Below are positions 10,218 to 21,742 of a stretch of 29,800 nt of DNA, piece by piece. The notes under the pieces were generated by a model that saw nothing but the letters and a program-made list of their open reading frames with translations, made no database searches and was not told where the DNA came from. The first letter of the stretch is position 1. Each line of letters opens with the position of its first letter. The position numbers and the translations under genes were made by a program. This DNA comes from Actinomycetota bacterium. Its GTDB lineage: Bacteria; Actinomycetota; Thermoleophilia; Solirubrobacterales; Solirubrobacteraceae. Location: contig VAWY01000088.1 of NCBI GenBank assembly GCA_005888335.1, positions 1 to 29,800 of the forward strand, read 5' to 3'.

Positions 10218-10541
10218 CTACGGCTCGAAGCTGAGCAGCCGGTCGACGCCGGTGACCTTGAGCACGCGCTCGATCTCGGGGCGGCCGTGGTAGAAGGTCA
10301 GCCGCGCCCCCATCTCATGGGCGCGCACGCTCGCGTCGAGCAGGATGCTGAGCCCGGCGGTGGCGACGAAGGTCAGGCCGCCGAGGTCCAGGCGCACGGT
10401 CTTGCGCAGCCGCTCCAGCGCGTCGAGCCGGTCGCGCAGGGCCTCCATCGTCGCGTAGTCGAGCTCTCCCTCGGGGCGAAGGCACACGACCCCGTTGCGC
10501 TCGACCTGGGTCAGCCGCAACTGCGGCTGAGTGATGACCAT
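10218..10541 (-). CDS. STAS-domain anti-sigma factor antagonist
   Basis: The 107-residue protein is a single STAS domain (LRPEGELDYATMEALRDRLD...VRLDLGGLTFVATAGLSILLDA...VLKVTGVDRLLSF), as in SpoIIAA/RsbV antagonists that bind anti-sigma kinases. In this family the phosphorylated Ser lies in a D-S-x-G-(L/I) motif; here the equivalent is VATAGLSIL, with Thr-Ala replacing Asp-Ser, so phosphorylation control would have to use the Thr or be absent. ATG 10541 has a GGGAGG Shine-Dalgarno 7 nt upstream (complement of 10548-10553). The partner kinase is not in the window. Confidence 0.85.
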   Translation of the reverse strand: MVITQPQLRLTQVERNGVVCLRPEGELDYATMEALRDRLDALERLRKTVRLDLGGLTFVATAGLSILLDASVRAHEMGARLTFYHGRPEIERVLKVTGVDRLLSFEP

Positions 10542-10593
10542 CACCGCCTCCCTTGAGAGCGAAAGGGAGACCATACTCGTCGAACCCGGCAGT

Positions 10594-11430
10594 TCAAGAC
10601 CTGCGTCGGGGACGCGGCTGGCAGCGTTCGCACACATACGTCGCCCGCCCGCCCGCGACGAGCTTGCGCACCGGCGTGCCGCACCGCGGGCACGGCTCGC
10701 CGCGGCGGCGATGGACCAGGAACTCGTCCTGGAAGGCGCCGCGCACCCCGTCGGCGTGGCGGAAGTCGTCGATCGTCGCGCCGCCCGCGGCGAGGCCGGC
10801 TTCGAGCGTCGCGACCACCGCGTCGCGCAGCGCCGCCACCTGGCCGGCGCGCAGCGAGCCGGCCGGCCGCAGCGGGTGGATCCGCGCGCGGAACAGCGCC
10901 TCGTCGGCGTAGATGTTGCCCACGCCGGCGACGCTGGCCTGGTCGAGCAGGAACGCCTTGACCGGCGCGCGCCGGCCGCGGGCGAGGGCGCGCAGCCGCT
11001 CGGCGGTGAACTCGTCGCTGAGAGGCTCGACGCCGAGGCGCGCCGCGAAGAAGGCCGACAGCTCGGCCGCGGAGCGCGCGAGCTCGCCGGTGCCGAACCG
11101 GCGCGGATCGCAGAACAGCAGCCGGCCCCCGTCGTCGAGCTCGAAGCGCACGCGGGCATACGGCGCGTCGTCCGGCGGGTCGAGCAGCAGCGTGCCCGTC
11201 ATCCGCAGGTGCATGACGAGGTGCACGTCGCCGGCCAGGTCCCAGACGAGGTACTTGCCGCGCCGGGCGAGCCGCTCGACGCGCCGCCCCGACACCGCCC
11301 CCTCGATCTCGGCGACCGGCAGGGGCAGGCACCAGCGCGCGTCGGCGACGCGCAGCGCGCTCAGCACGCGGCTCTCGACGCGCGGGGCCAGCTGGCGGCG
11401 GATCGTCTCGACCTCAGGCAGCTCTGGCAT
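10594..11430 (-). CDS. mutM: Formamidopyrimidine-DNA glycosylase (MutM/Fpg)
   Basis: A base-excision repair enzyme that removes 8-oxoguanine and FaPy lesions and nicks the abasic site. It has 278 residues and begins MPELPEVETIRRQL, so the N-terminal Pro2 nucleophile and Glu3 are present. The conserved Lys is in RRGKYLVWDL, and the helix-two-turn-helix (FLLDQASVAGVGNIYADEALFRARIHP) is clear. The C-terminal zinc finger is CPRCGTPVRK...YVCERC. The N-terminal Met must be ATG 11430 for Pro2 to be exposed. It follows deoB by 3 bp in the same operon. The related Nei2/Nei8 proteins lack this exact set of residues. Confidence 0.95.
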   Translation of the reverse strand: MPELPEVETIRRQLAPRVESRVLSALRVADARWCLPLPVAEIEGAVSGRRVERLARRGKYLVWDLAGDVHLVMHLRMTGTLLLDPPDDAPYARVRFELDDGGRLLFCDPRRFGTGELARSAAELSAFFAARLGVEPLSDEFTAERLRALARGRRAPVKAFLLDQASVAGVGNIYADEALFRARIHPLRPAGSLRAGQVAALRDAVVATLEAGLAAGGATIDDFRHADGVRGAFQDEFLVHRRRGEPCPRCGTPVRKLVAGGRATYVCERCQPRPRRRS

Positions 11431-11433
11431 GGG

Positions 11434-12621
11434 TTACCGGCGCTTCGCGCGGTGAACTTGCGAGTTCGCTTCGCGGAACTCGAGGAGAAAGTCCTCGCCC
11501 GGCAGCCCCGGGGCGTCGCGGCCGGTCAAGCGCCGGTGGACGGTGGCGCCCACGTCGGCGAGCGCGCCGTCGTGGCGCCCGTGGGTGGGCGGGCTGTCGA
11601 TCGCCAGCAGCGGCACGTGCTCGCGCGTGTGGTCGGTGTGCGCCGCGGTGGGGTCGCAGCCGTGGTCGGCGGTGAGGATCAGCAGGTCGCCGTCGCGCAG
11701 CAGCTCGATCCACTCGGCCACCGCGGCGTCGATCTCGCGCAGCGCGCGGTGGAAGCCCTCGACGTCCTTGCGATGCCCGTAGACCTGGTCGGTCTCGACG
11801 AGGTTGGTGAAGACCAGCCCGCGGTCGAGCTCGCGCAGCAGCCGCGTGGTGACCGCGATCCCGTCCGTGTTGGCCGGGGCGTGGTGGGCCACCGCGATGC
11901 CGCGCCCGGCGAACAGGTCGGGGACCTTGCCGACGCCGTGGGTCGGGATCCCCGCGTCGGCGAGCTCGTCGAGGTACGAGCGCGACGGCGGCGCCAGCGC
12001 GAAGTCGCGGCGCCCGCCCGTGCGCCGGAAGGCCCCCGGCTCGCCGGTGAACGGGCGGGCGATCACCCGGCCCAGGTCCGTGACCTCCCGCACGCGCGCG
12101 CAGATCGCGTAGAGCTCCTCGGTCGGGACGCAGTCGACGTGCGCGGCGAGCTGGAGGACCGAGTCCTGCGAGGTGTAGAGGATGAGGTCGCCGGTCTCCA
12201 GGTGCCGGCGCCCGTGGCGCTCGAGCACCGCCAGGCCCTCTGAGGGCTCGCCGCCGAGGACGCCGCGCCCCGCGGCCTGGGCCACGAGCGCGATCACCTC
12301 GGGCGGAAAGCCGCTCGGGTAGGTCGGCGGGGCGCTCTCGCTGACGACGCCCATCAGCTCCCAGTGCCCGGCGGTGGAGTCCTTGCCCGCGCCGCGTGCG
12401 CCCAGGCGGCCGTGGAGCGCCGGGTCGTCGGCCGGCGCCACGCCGCGCAGCGGCAGGATGTTGCCGAGACCTAGGCGCTGGAGCGTGGGCAGCTCGAGCC
12501 CGCCGACCGCCTCGGCGACGTGCGCGAGCGTGTTCGTCCCGGCGTCGCCGTAGTCGGCGGCGTCCGGGAGCGCGCCGACGCCGCAGGCGTCGACGACCAC
12601 CACCGCCGCGCGCCCCGTCAT
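11434..12621 (-). CDS. deoB: Phosphopentomutase
   Basis: Converts (deoxy)ribose-1-phosphate to the 5-phosphate, linking nucleoside salvage to central metabolism. It belongs to the alkaline-phosphatase superfamily and has 395 residues. The metal ligands can be seen at the N-terminus (VVVVDACGVGALPDAADYGD), in the active-site loop with the phosphorylated Thr (GKDSTAGHWELMG), in HHAPANTDG, and in LTADHGCDPTAAHTDHTREHVP near the end. The start ATG overlaps the lipoprotein stop (ATGA), which suggests coupled translation. It is followed after 3 bp by mutM. Confidence 0.95.
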   Translation of the reverse strand: MTGRAAVVVVDACGVGALPDAADYGDAGTNTLAHVAEAVGGLELPTLQRLGLGNILPLRGVAPADDPALHGRLGARGAGKDSTAGHWELMGVVSESAPPTYPSGFPPEVIALVAQAAGRGVLGGEPSEGLAVLERHGRRHLETGDLILYTSQDSVLQLAAHVDCVPTEELYAICARVREVTDLGRVIARPFTGEPGAFRRTGGRRDFALAPPSRSYLDELADAGIPTHGVGKVPDLFAGRGIAVAHHAPANTDGIAVTTRLLRELDRGLVFTNLVETDQVYGHRKDVEGFHRALREIDAAVAEWIELLRDGDLLILTADHGCDPTAAHTDHTREHVPLLAIDSPPTHGRHDGALADVGATVHRRLTGRDAPGLPGEDFLLEFREANSQVHRAKRR

Positions 12622-13181
12622 TCCCTCGGCTTGGCGATCTGCAGGGAGTCGAGCACCGGCGCGAACACCTGGGTGTCGACGCGGTCGAAGACCGTCGGCG
12701 GCGCGTAGGCGTCGACGACGAACTCCGCCTTCTCGGTGTAGATGTGCGTCGAGCGGATCGTCCGCCGGTTGCCGGCGATCGCGCCGGTGCCCAGCACCTG
12801 GACCGCTCGCTTGGGCCCGACGTGCAGCAGCTTGGCCTTGGTGACCTTGAAGGTGGGGTCGCGCTTGCGGATCTGGGCGACGAGCGCCTCCTTGGCGGCC
12901 TGGAGCGCCTTGTGGGTGACCGGCAGCTGCTCGGTGCGCGGGTAGCGCCACAGGGCGAGCGTGGCCTGGCCGGTCTGCACGGCGTAGACGAGCGGCGCCT
13001 TGCCCTTCTGGCGCCGCCAGGCGGCCGGCGCCTTGAAGCTGACGCCCGCGTCGGGGACCTTCACGGCGACGTTGCCGCCGGAGGGCCTGACCTGGGTCGC
13101 GTCGGGTGGCTTGCTCTTGTCCGAGCCGCAGCCGGCGAGCGCGCCGAGGACGGCCAGAGCGATGGTGGTGCGGCGAACCAC
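12618..13181 (-). CDS. Putative lipoprotein of unknown function
   Basis: The 187-residue protein has a short basic N-terminus, a hydrophobic stretch and a lipobox (MVRRTTIALAVLGALAGCGS, Cys 18), so export and lipid anchoring to the outer face of the cytoplasmic membrane are likely. The remaining part is soluble, with a pattern (VSFKAPAAWRRQKGKAPLVY...ATLALWRYPR) resembling secreted actinobacterial proteins that look like PsbP/LpqN-type folds; this is a weak resemblance. GTG 13181 has a TACGAT -10 box 7 nt upstream. The gene starts 14 bp after the xerD stop and overlaps deoB by 4 bp. Confidence 0.8.
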   Translation of the reverse strand: MVRRTTIALAVLGALAGCGSDKSKPPDATQVRPSGGNVAVKVPDAGVSFKAPAAWRRQKGKAPLVYAVQTGQATLALWRYPRTEQLPVTHKALQAAKEALVAQIRKRDPTFKVTKAKLLHVGPKRAVQVLGTGAIAGNRRTIRSTHIYTEKAEFVVDAYAPPTVFDRVDTQVFAPVLDSLQIAKPRE

Positions 13182-13188
13182 GCCGCGG

Positions 13189-13194
13189 ATCGTA
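13189..13194 (-). promoter_or_regulatory. -10 box (TACGAT) of the lipoprotein gene
   Basis: On the minus strand TACGAT falls in the 14-bp gap after the xerD stop and ends 7 nt before GTG 13181. This would give a leaderless start for the lipoprotein-deoB-mutM segment. Confidence 0.4.
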
Positions 13195-13195
13195 G

Positions 13196-14131
13196 TCAGC
13201 CCGTGGCCCGCGGGTGCGAGTTGAAGTAGACGTCCTTGAGCCGGTCGGCGCTCAGATGGGTGTAGATCTGGGTCGTCGCGATGTCGGCGTGGCCGAGCAT
13301 CTCCTGCAACGAGCGCAGATCGCAGCCGCCCGCCAGCAGGTGCGTGGCGAACGTGTGGCGCAGCGTGTGCGGGCTCATCCGGCCGGCCAGTCCGGCCGCG
13401 CGGGCGTGGCGCTGGACGATCTTGTAGAGCCCCTGGCGGGTCAGGCCCCGGCCGCGCTGGTTGACGAACAGGTGGGGCTCGGGCGAAAGGCCGACGAGCG
13501 GCGGGCGCCCGCGCTGCAGCCAGGCCCGGGTGGCGGCGATCGCCTCGCGCCCGACGGGGACGATGCGCTCCTTGGAGCCCTTGCCGCGGGCGCGCAGGAG
13601 CGCTGCCTCGAGGTCGACGTCGCGCAGCAGCAGCCCGATCGCCTCCGAGGCGCGCAGCCCGCAGGCGTACATCAGCTCGAGCAGCGCGCGGTCGCGCAGC
13701 GACTGGGGGTCCGGCCCGCGCGGGATGGCCAGGAGCCGGGCGACCTCCTCGCGGGTCAGGACCTGCGGCAGGCGCTGGGACTTCTTGGGGGCGCGCAGGT
13801 CGGCGGTCGGGTCGTGGTCGACGATCCCCTCGCGACGCAGGTGCCGGTAGAACGAGCGCAGGCAGGCCGCCTTGCGCTGCAGCGTCGCGGCCGCCACCGG
13901 CGCGCGGCCGTCGCGACCGGCGGCCAGCTCGTCGAGGAAGGCGGCCAGCTCGCTGTGCTGGACCGTCAGCGCGTCGCGCGCGGCGCGCTGCAGCCAGACG
14001 CCGTACTGGAGCAGGTCGGAGCGGTAGGCCTCGAGCGTGTTGCGCGACAGCCCGCGCTCGAACTCCAGCTCGGCAAGGAAGTCGAGCACCAGGTGCTCGA
14101 ACGGAGAGACCGTCGTCTCGGCGAGGGACAT
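13196..14131 (-). CDS. xerD: Tyrosine recombinase XerD
   Basis: Site-specific recombinase that resolves chromosome dimers at dif together with XerC. It has 311 residues. The N-terminal SAM-like core-binding domain (FERGLSRNTLEAYRSDLLQY) is followed by the catalytic domain with all six residues: Arg160 (CGLRASEAIGL), Lys184 (GKGSKERIVPVG), His255 and Arg258 (SPHTLRHTFATHLL), His281 (MLGHADIATT) and the nucleophile Tyr290 (TQIYTHL). A GAGGGAG ribosome-binding site lies 5 nt before ATG 14131. Its position after the Nudix gene mirrors Rv1700-Rv1701 in M. tuberculosis, which supports a chromosomal XerD rather than a phage integrase. Confidence 0.93.
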   Translation of the reverse strand: MSLAETTVSPFEHLVLDFLAELEFERGLSRNTLEAYRSDLLQYGVWLQRAARDALTVQHSELAAFLDELAAGRDGRAPVAAATLQRKAACLRSFYRHLRREGIVDHDPTADLRAPKKSQRLPQVLTREEVARLLAIPRGPDPQSLRDRALLELMYACGLRASEAIGLLLRDVDLEAALLRARGKGSKERIVPVGREAIAATRAWLQRGRPPLVGLSPEPHLFVNQRGRGLTRQGLYKIVQRHARAAGLAGRMSPHTLRHTFATHLLAGGCDLRSLQEMLGHADIATTQIYTHLSADRLKDVYFNSHPRATG

Positions 14132-14169
14132 AACACTCCCTCGTTCGCGGTCCGGGCCTCAGCCTCCTG

Positions 14170-14706
14170 TTATTGCAAGCGCCGCTGCAGGAGCAGCAGC
14201 CCGATCAGGGTCTTGGAGTCGCGCGTCTCGGCGATCGCCTCGTCGAGGCTCGACAGCGGCCAGCGGACGATCTCGATGCGCTCGTTGTGGTCGGGCGGCT
14301 CCGCGGTCTGCTCGTGCAGGCCGGTCGCCAGGTAGAGGTGCACCTGCTCGTCGATGATCCCGCAGCTGGTGAAGAACGTCGTCAGGTGCTCCCACGTCTC
14401 GGCGCCGCGCCCGATCTCCTCGGCCAGCTCGCGCTTGCCGGTGTCCAGCGGCGACTCGCCTTCCTCGTCGAGCTTGCCCGCCGGGATCTCGAGCATGTCC
14501 GGGTCGCCGGCCGCCTCGCGCGGCTGGCGGACGAGCCAGATGTGGTGCTCGTCGACGGCCACGACGCCGACCGCGCCGGGGTGGCGGATGATCTCCCGCG
14601 TGACCTCCTCGCCGTCGGGATAGCGGTAGCGCTCGCGGTCGATGGCGACGATCGCGCCCTCGAAGACCCGCTCGGAGGACAGCCGCTGGAAGTCGCGGTC
14701 GCTCAC
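14170..14706 (-). CDS. Nudix hydrolase, ADP-ribose pyrophosphatase type
   Basis: The 178-residue cytoplasmic enzyme probably hydrolyses ADP-ribose to AMP and ribose-5-phosphate. The Nudix box is AGKLDEEGESPLDTGKREL followed by AEEIG; compared with the canonical G-x5-E-x7-RE-U-xEE-x-GU it has one extra residue between the Gly and the first Glu, while the catalytic REx2EE part is intact. The preceding IRHPGAVGVVAVDEHHIWLV and following FFTSCGIIDEQVHLYLA are typical of the ADPR subfamily. GTG 14706 is used. It is located between DUF3866 (11 bp upstream) and xerD (38 bp downstream), as in the mycobacterial pyrG-nudix-xerD cluster. Confidence 0.9.
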   Translation of the reverse strand: MSDRDFQRLSSERVFEGAIVAIDRERYRYPDGEEVTREIIRHPGAVGVVAVDEHHIWLVRQPREAAGDPDMLEIPAGKLDEEGESPLDTGKRELAEEIGRGAETWEHLTTFFTSCGIIDEQVHLYLATGLHEQTAEPPDHNERIEIVRWPLSSLDEAIAETRDSKTLIGLLLLQRRLQ

Positions 14707-14717
14707 GCGTGGGTCCA

Positions 14718-15701
14718 CTACCGGTGGATCATGCCAGCGAGGGCGGTCCCGGCGGCCAGCGCCGCCGCGATGAACAGCGGGTCCTCGCGGCCCATCGACC
14801 GTGTCGAGCCGGGGTAGGCGGCGAGGTCGACGTCCTCGGTGCGCCAGTCGTGGCGGGCGTCGGCGGCGTCGTGGCCGGCGGGGAGGGCCACGGTCACCGG
14901 GCGCAGCAGCAGTTCGAGCACCGTGCGCGTGTGGTGCGAGAGGCCGCGGTGGCGCTCGCGCGGGTCTGCCTCGGACATGCGGGCGACGAGCAGGGTCGGC
15001 GCGCCGAGCGCCAGCGCGGCGTGCGCGGTGTCGAGCGCGGCCAGGCCGCCGTGGCCCAGCGCCGAGCCCGAGCCGAGGATCCCGGGCCCGGGGCCGGCGA
15101 CGATCGCGTCCCAGCGGCGGCCGTCGTAGAGCGCTCCGGCGGTGGTGATCGCCTCGCCGTCGGCGCCCCCGTAGGCCGGCCCGGCGGTCACGTGGCCGGC
15201 GAGCACCCCATCGGCGCGCAGGGCGCGCACGGTCTCCGACAGCGCCCCGGGCAGCGCGCCGCCCGCGGCCTGGACGTAGCCCAGCCGCGCGCCGGGCGCC
15301 GCGCGGGCGAAGGCCCAGGCGAGCGGCTCGAGATGGCCGTGCAGGGCGAGGACCGCGACAGGGGTCCGCAACGGGAGGTCGAGCGCCTCGGCCTGCTCGA
15401 CGGGGTGCACCGCGTGCTGGAGGCTCGTGTAGTTGAGCTTCATCACGTGCGGCTCGGCCCCGCCCGCGGCGGGCGCCGCGGCAGGGCCGACGCCGCGCGT
15501 CAGATTGCAATGCACGACGTCGAAGCCGCCCGAGCCCAGCGCGAGCCGCCGCGCCTGGACGTTGACGACGACCTCGTCGCCGACCTCGCAGGGGCCGACG
15601 AGCCCGACGTCCGCCCACGCCGCCGCGCGCTCGCCCTCGACGTCGACCTCGAGGCGCGCGCCGTCGGCGGCGACCACGGTTGCCCGGCGCAGCTCCAGCA
15701 A
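14718..15701 (-). CDS. DUF3866 family protein
   Basis: A 327-residue protein that I recognise as DUF3866, a family found in actinobacteria and some Firmicutes with no proven function. The N-terminal segment is beta-rich (VVAADGARLEVDVEGERAAA; VVVNVQARRLALGSGGFD), followed by HVMKLNYTSLQHAVHPVEQ and a C-terminal alpha/beta domain with a Gly-rich loop (IVAGPGPGILGSGSALGHGG). TTG 15701 is chosen because it is the first start after the 54-bp element and family-like sequence begins at once; no ribosome-binding site is visible. It may be co-transcribed with the upstream peptidase. Confidence 0.75.
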   Translation of the reverse strand: MLELRRATVVAADGARLEVDVEGERAAAWADVGLVGPCEVGDEVVVNVQARRLALGSGGFDVVHCNLTRGVGPAAAPAAGGAEPHVMKLNYTSLQHAVHPVEQAEALDLPLRTPVAVLALHGHLEPLAWAFARAAPGARLGYVQAAGGALPGALSETVRALRADGVLAGHVTAGPAYGGADGEAITTAGALYDGRRWDAIVAGPGPGILGSGSALGHGGLAALDTAHAALALGAPTLLVARMSEADPRERHRGLSHHTRTVLELLLRPVTVALPAGHDAADARHDWRTEDVDLAAYPGSTRSMGREDPLFIAAALAAGTALAGMIHR

Positions 15702-15704
15702 CTA

Positions 15705-15758
15705 GTGCCCCCGTCCGCCCGCGCCCGGGCGACCCGCACGACCGACGGACGCGACCAC
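15705..15758. repeat. 54-bp TA-flanked inverted-repeat element (E)
   Basis: The element is flanked by TA on both sides (15703-15704, 15759-15760). Its ends are GTGCCCCCGTCCG and, reading the other strand, GTGGTCGCGTCCG; each differs from the ends of element D (GTGGRCCCGTCCG) at only two positions. An internal CGCCCGGGCG palindrome is present. It fills the whole gap between the M20 peptidase stop and the DUF3866 start. It is plausibly an internally deleted relative of the 162-bp elements, but its short length makes chance harder to exclude. Confidence 0.5.
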
Positions 15759-16897
15759 TACGGCTGCTCGGCCGCCGCCTCGAGGAGCGCGAAGGTCACG
15801 TCGAGCATGGACTCCAGCGCGGCGACGCTGACGCGCTCGGTCGGCTCGTGGTTGCGCTCGGTGCCGTTGGCGACGTTGGTGCAGGGAAACCCCGCCGCCT
15901 CGAGCGCGTTGGCGTCCGACGCGCCGCCGGTCACGATCCGGCGTGGCGCGTAGCCGCACGCGCGCAGGGCGTGCTCGGCGGCGAGGACCTGCGGGGCGTC
16001 CGGGCGGTGGCGGTAGCCCTGGAACAGTCGCTCGACCGCGACGTCGACGTCCACGTCGCACGCCGGGTCGTTGGCGGCGTCGTAGATGCGGTCGATCATC
16101 TCGGCGACGAGCGCGTCGACCTTGGCGTCGTCGATCGAGCGCGCCTCGGCCAGGAAGCGCGCGTGCTCGGGCACGACGTTCGTCCCGCCGGTCCCGCCCT
16201 CGATGGAGCCGACGTTCGCGGTCGTCTCCTCGTCGAGGCGGCCGAGCCGCAGCGACGTGACGGCCCGCGCGGCGGCGACGATGGAACTCCGCCCTTCCTC
16301 GGGGCGGATGCCCGCGTGGGCGGCCTTGCCGTGGAAGGCCGCCTCGATGCGGAAGTACGTCGGCGAGGCGACGACGACCTCGCCGATCGCCGTCGCGTGG
16401 TCGAAGACGTAGCCGAAGTCGCTGCGCAACGCGCCGGTGTCGAACGCCTTGGCCCCGGCCAGCGCGTTCTCCTCGGAGACCGTGAAGAGCAGCTCGATCC
16501 CGACCGGAGCGCCCTCGACCGCGCAGCGCCGCGCGGCGGCGAGCATGACCGCGACGGCCGCCTTGTTGTCGGCGCCGAGGATGGTCTCCCCCGCGCTCTC
16601 CCAGCCGTCGTCGACCACCACGGGCTCGATCGGCCCCTCGACGCCGACGGTGTCGACGTGTGCGCACAGCAGGATCGAGCGCGGCAGCCGGCCGGGGATG
16701 CGCGCGAGCAGGTTGCCGCACTGCGCGCCGGTGCCCGCCGCCGCGTCGTCCTCCGTGACGTGCAGCCCGAGCGACTCGAGCTCCTCGCGGACGCGCGCCG
16801 CGCACGCGGCCTCGCGCCCGAACGGGCTGGGGATCGCGCAGAGCTCGGCGAACAGGTCGTTGAGGCGGCGGCGCTCGGCCTCGCTGGCGGGGCGCAT
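15758..16897 (-). CDS. M20-family metallopeptidase (peptidase T-like)
   Basis: The 379-residue protein is probably a cytoplasmic di-zinc aminopeptidase or dipeptidase. Zinc-binding motifs are CAHVDTVGVEG (His-x-Asp), GETILGADNKAAVAVML (bridging Asp), FTVSEENALAGAKAFD (catalytic Glu and metal Glu) and the final His in NVANGTERNHEPTERV. The dimerisation (lid) domain lies at about residues 185-295 (FHGKAAHAGIRPEEGRSSI). The ATG at 16897 is 5 bp after the pyrG stop, so it is in the pyrG operon. The stop TAG uses the TA that borders the 54-bp element. The substrate is not evident. Confidence 0.88.
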   Translation of the reverse strand: MRPASEAERRRLNDLFAELCAIPSPFGREAACAARVREELESLGLHVTEDDAAAGTGAQCGNLLARIPGRLPRSILLCAHVDTVGVEGPIEPVVVDDGWESAGETILGADNKAAVAVMLAAARRCAVEGAPVGIELLFTVSEENALAGAKAFDTGALRSDFGYVFDHATAIGEVVVASPTYFRIEAAFHGKAAHAGIRPEEGRSSIVAAARAVTSLRLGRLDEETTANVGSIEGGTGGTNVVPEHARFLAEARSIDDAKVDALVAEMIDRIYDAANDPACDVDVDVAVERLFQGYRHRPDAPQVLAAEHALRACGYAPRRIVTGGASDANALEAAGFPCTNVANGTERNHEPTERVSVAALESMLDVTFALLEAAAEQP

Positions 16898-16902
16898 GGC
16901 CC

Positions 16903-20335
<3,433 letters not shown>

Positions 20336-20344
20336 TCCAGCCTC

Positions 20345-20350
20345 AGGCTA
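20345..20350 (-). promoter_or_regulatory. -10 box (TAGCCT) of mctB/steB, touching element A
   Basis: On the minus strand TAGCCT ends 9 nt before GTG 20335. Its TA (20350-20349) is the dinucleotide flanking the 162-bp element at 20351-20512, the same geometry as at ppdK. Confidence 0.45.
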
Positions 20351-20512
20351 GTGCTGCGTCAGGTGACGTTCGCCCCGTCGCCGGCGGAGCGATCGTCGTG
20401 GCTGGCGTCGACCGTCATCCGAAGGTGTGGCCCAGCCACATCGAGGATCGACGGGTGGCGCCAGGCGCGGCGAGCGCCCGCCGAACGGGGCGAAGGTCGC
20501 CTGACGCGGCAC
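20351..20512 (+). repeat. 162-bp inverted-repeat element, copy A
   Basis: Exactly 162 bp, flanked by TA on both sides (20349-20350, 20513-20514). The arms begin GTGCYGCGTCAGGYGAC and continue STTCGCCCCGT; two of the three arm differences are G.U-compatible on the plus strand. A central TGTGGC-CCA-GCCACA hairpin lies at positions 76-90 of the element. It differs from copy B at only 5 of 162 positions. The element fills the steA-mctB gap, and the TA plus terminal G supplies the steA TAG stop. Confidence 0.88.
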
Positions 20513-21693
20513 TACAGCCCCAGCACGAGCTGGAGCTTGAGCCAGAGCAGGTTGGCCAGGTTGTGGAACGCGGGCGTCAGCCAGACCACCAGGGTCAGCG
20601 TGAGCAGCCCGACGGCGAGCATGGCCACGAGCGGCCCCAGCCCCGGGCGCGGGCGGTACAGCCGGCTCACGCCCTTGGCGTCGACCAGCCGGTCGCCGAT
20701 CCGCAGGCGCGTCAGGAACGTCGAGGACATCCCGCGGCGGTTCTTGTCCAGGAACTCGACGAGGTTGTACTGCGAGCCCACCGACACGATCAGCCGCGCA
20801 CCCTTCTCGTGGGCGATGAGCATCGCGATGTCCTGGCTGGTGCCCGGCGCCGGAACGACCTTGTACGAGAGGCCGAGCTGCTCGAGCGTGTCGCGGCCGG
20901 GCGCGCGGCCGTCGGGGTAGGCATGCACGACGAGCTCCGCGCCGCACGCCAGCGTCTGCGGTGAGGCGGAGTCCATGTCCCCGACGATCATGTCGGGCGC
21001 GAAGCCCTCCTCGATGATGGCGTCGGCGCCGCCGTCGACGCCGACGAGCACGGGCTTGACGTCGCGGATGTAGGGCCGCAGGGCGCGCAGGTCTCGGCGG
21101 TGGTCGACGCCGCGCACGACGATCAGCGCGGGGCGGTCGCGGAAGACCGTTGTGAAGCGCGGGAGCTCGAGCTTGCCGGCGAGCAGCTCGCGCTCCTCGA
21201 CCATGTGCTCGACCGTGTTGCGGGCGAAGGAGTACAGCGCCTCGCCGATCTCGCGCCGCGCCTCGTCGTTGCGCGCCCGAACCTCCTCCGGGAGCTGCGG
21301 CGCGCCCGTGGTCAGGAGCTCGCCGGCGCGCCAGACCTCGCCGCCGCGGACCTCGAGGTGGTCGCGGTCGCGCACGCGCGCGAACAGCCGGTCGTCGGGC
21401 AGGTCGACGAGGTGGATGCCCGCCTGCACGAGCAGCAACGGCCCCATGTTCGGATACGTGCCGCTCGACGACGGCCGGCAGTTGAGGACCGCGGCAACGC
21501 CGGCGGCGACGAGGTCCTCGGCCGAGACGCGGTCGAGGTCGCGGTGGTCGATGACGGCGACGTCGCCGGGCACCAGGCGCTTGACGAGGACCTTGGTGCG
21601 CCGGCCCAGCCGCGCCGGGCCGGCGACCACGCGGGCCGGCCGCTCGGCGCGCTCGGACGCCTCCGCGTCCGGCGTGCGGGGCACGGCGGGCAT
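20512..21693 (-). CDS. steA: SteA-like cell-envelope protein (thiamin pyrophosphokinase-like)
   Basis: The 393-residue protein has an alpha/beta core with a thiamin-pyrophosphokinase-like signature (VLVGVDGGADAIIEEGFAPD then MIVGDMDSAS), an upstream domain (DVAVIDHRDLDRVSAEDLV; VLNCRPSSSGTYPNMGPLLL), and a C-terminal membrane helix (GPLVAMLAVGLLTLTLVVWL) with a short tail. In Corynebacterium SteA acts with SteB in cell envelope assembly and division; thiamin kinase activity is not expected. ATG 21693 has a TAGACT -10 box 8 nt upstream (leaderless). The gene lies directly before mctB/steB but is separated from recN by two plus-strand genes, unlike Rv1696-Rv1697. Confidence 0.88.
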   Translation of the reverse strand: MPAVPRTPDAEASERAERPARVVAGPARLGRRTKVLVKRLVPGDVAVIDHRDLDRVSAEDLVAAGVAAVLNCRPSSSGTYPNMGPLLLVQAGIHLVDLPDDRLFARVRDRDHLEVRGGEVWRAGELLTTGAPQLPEEVRARNDEARREIGEALYSFARNTVEHMVEERELLAGKLELPRFTTVFRDRPALIVVRGVDHRRDLRALRPYIRDVKPVLVGVDGGADAIIEEGFAPDMIVGDMDSASPQTLACGAELVVHAYPDGRAPGRDTLEQLGLSYKVVPAPGTSQDIAMLIAHEKGARLIVSVGSQYNLVEFLDKNRRGMSSTFLTRLRIGDRLVDAKGVSRLYRPRPGLGPLVAMLAVGLLTLTLVVWLTPAFHNLANLLWLKLQLVLGL

Positions 21694-21701
21694 GGCGCGC
21701 G

Positions 21702-21707
21702 AGTCTA
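21702..21707 (-). promoter_or_regulatory. -10 box (TAGACT) of steA
   Basis: TAGACT on the minus strand ends 8 nt before ATG 21693, placing transcription start at or next to the A of the start codon. Confidence 0.5.
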
Positions 21708-21742
21708 CGCCGGTGCGCAGCGCGTGCGGGAGGATGCGCGAC

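Noticed and set aside
14704..14720. TAGTGGACCC after the DUF3866 stop, matching one end of element D
   Set aside because: No second end is found at 54 or 162 bp, and the match stops after 10 bases where the Nudix start begins; probably chance, or at best a solo remnant.
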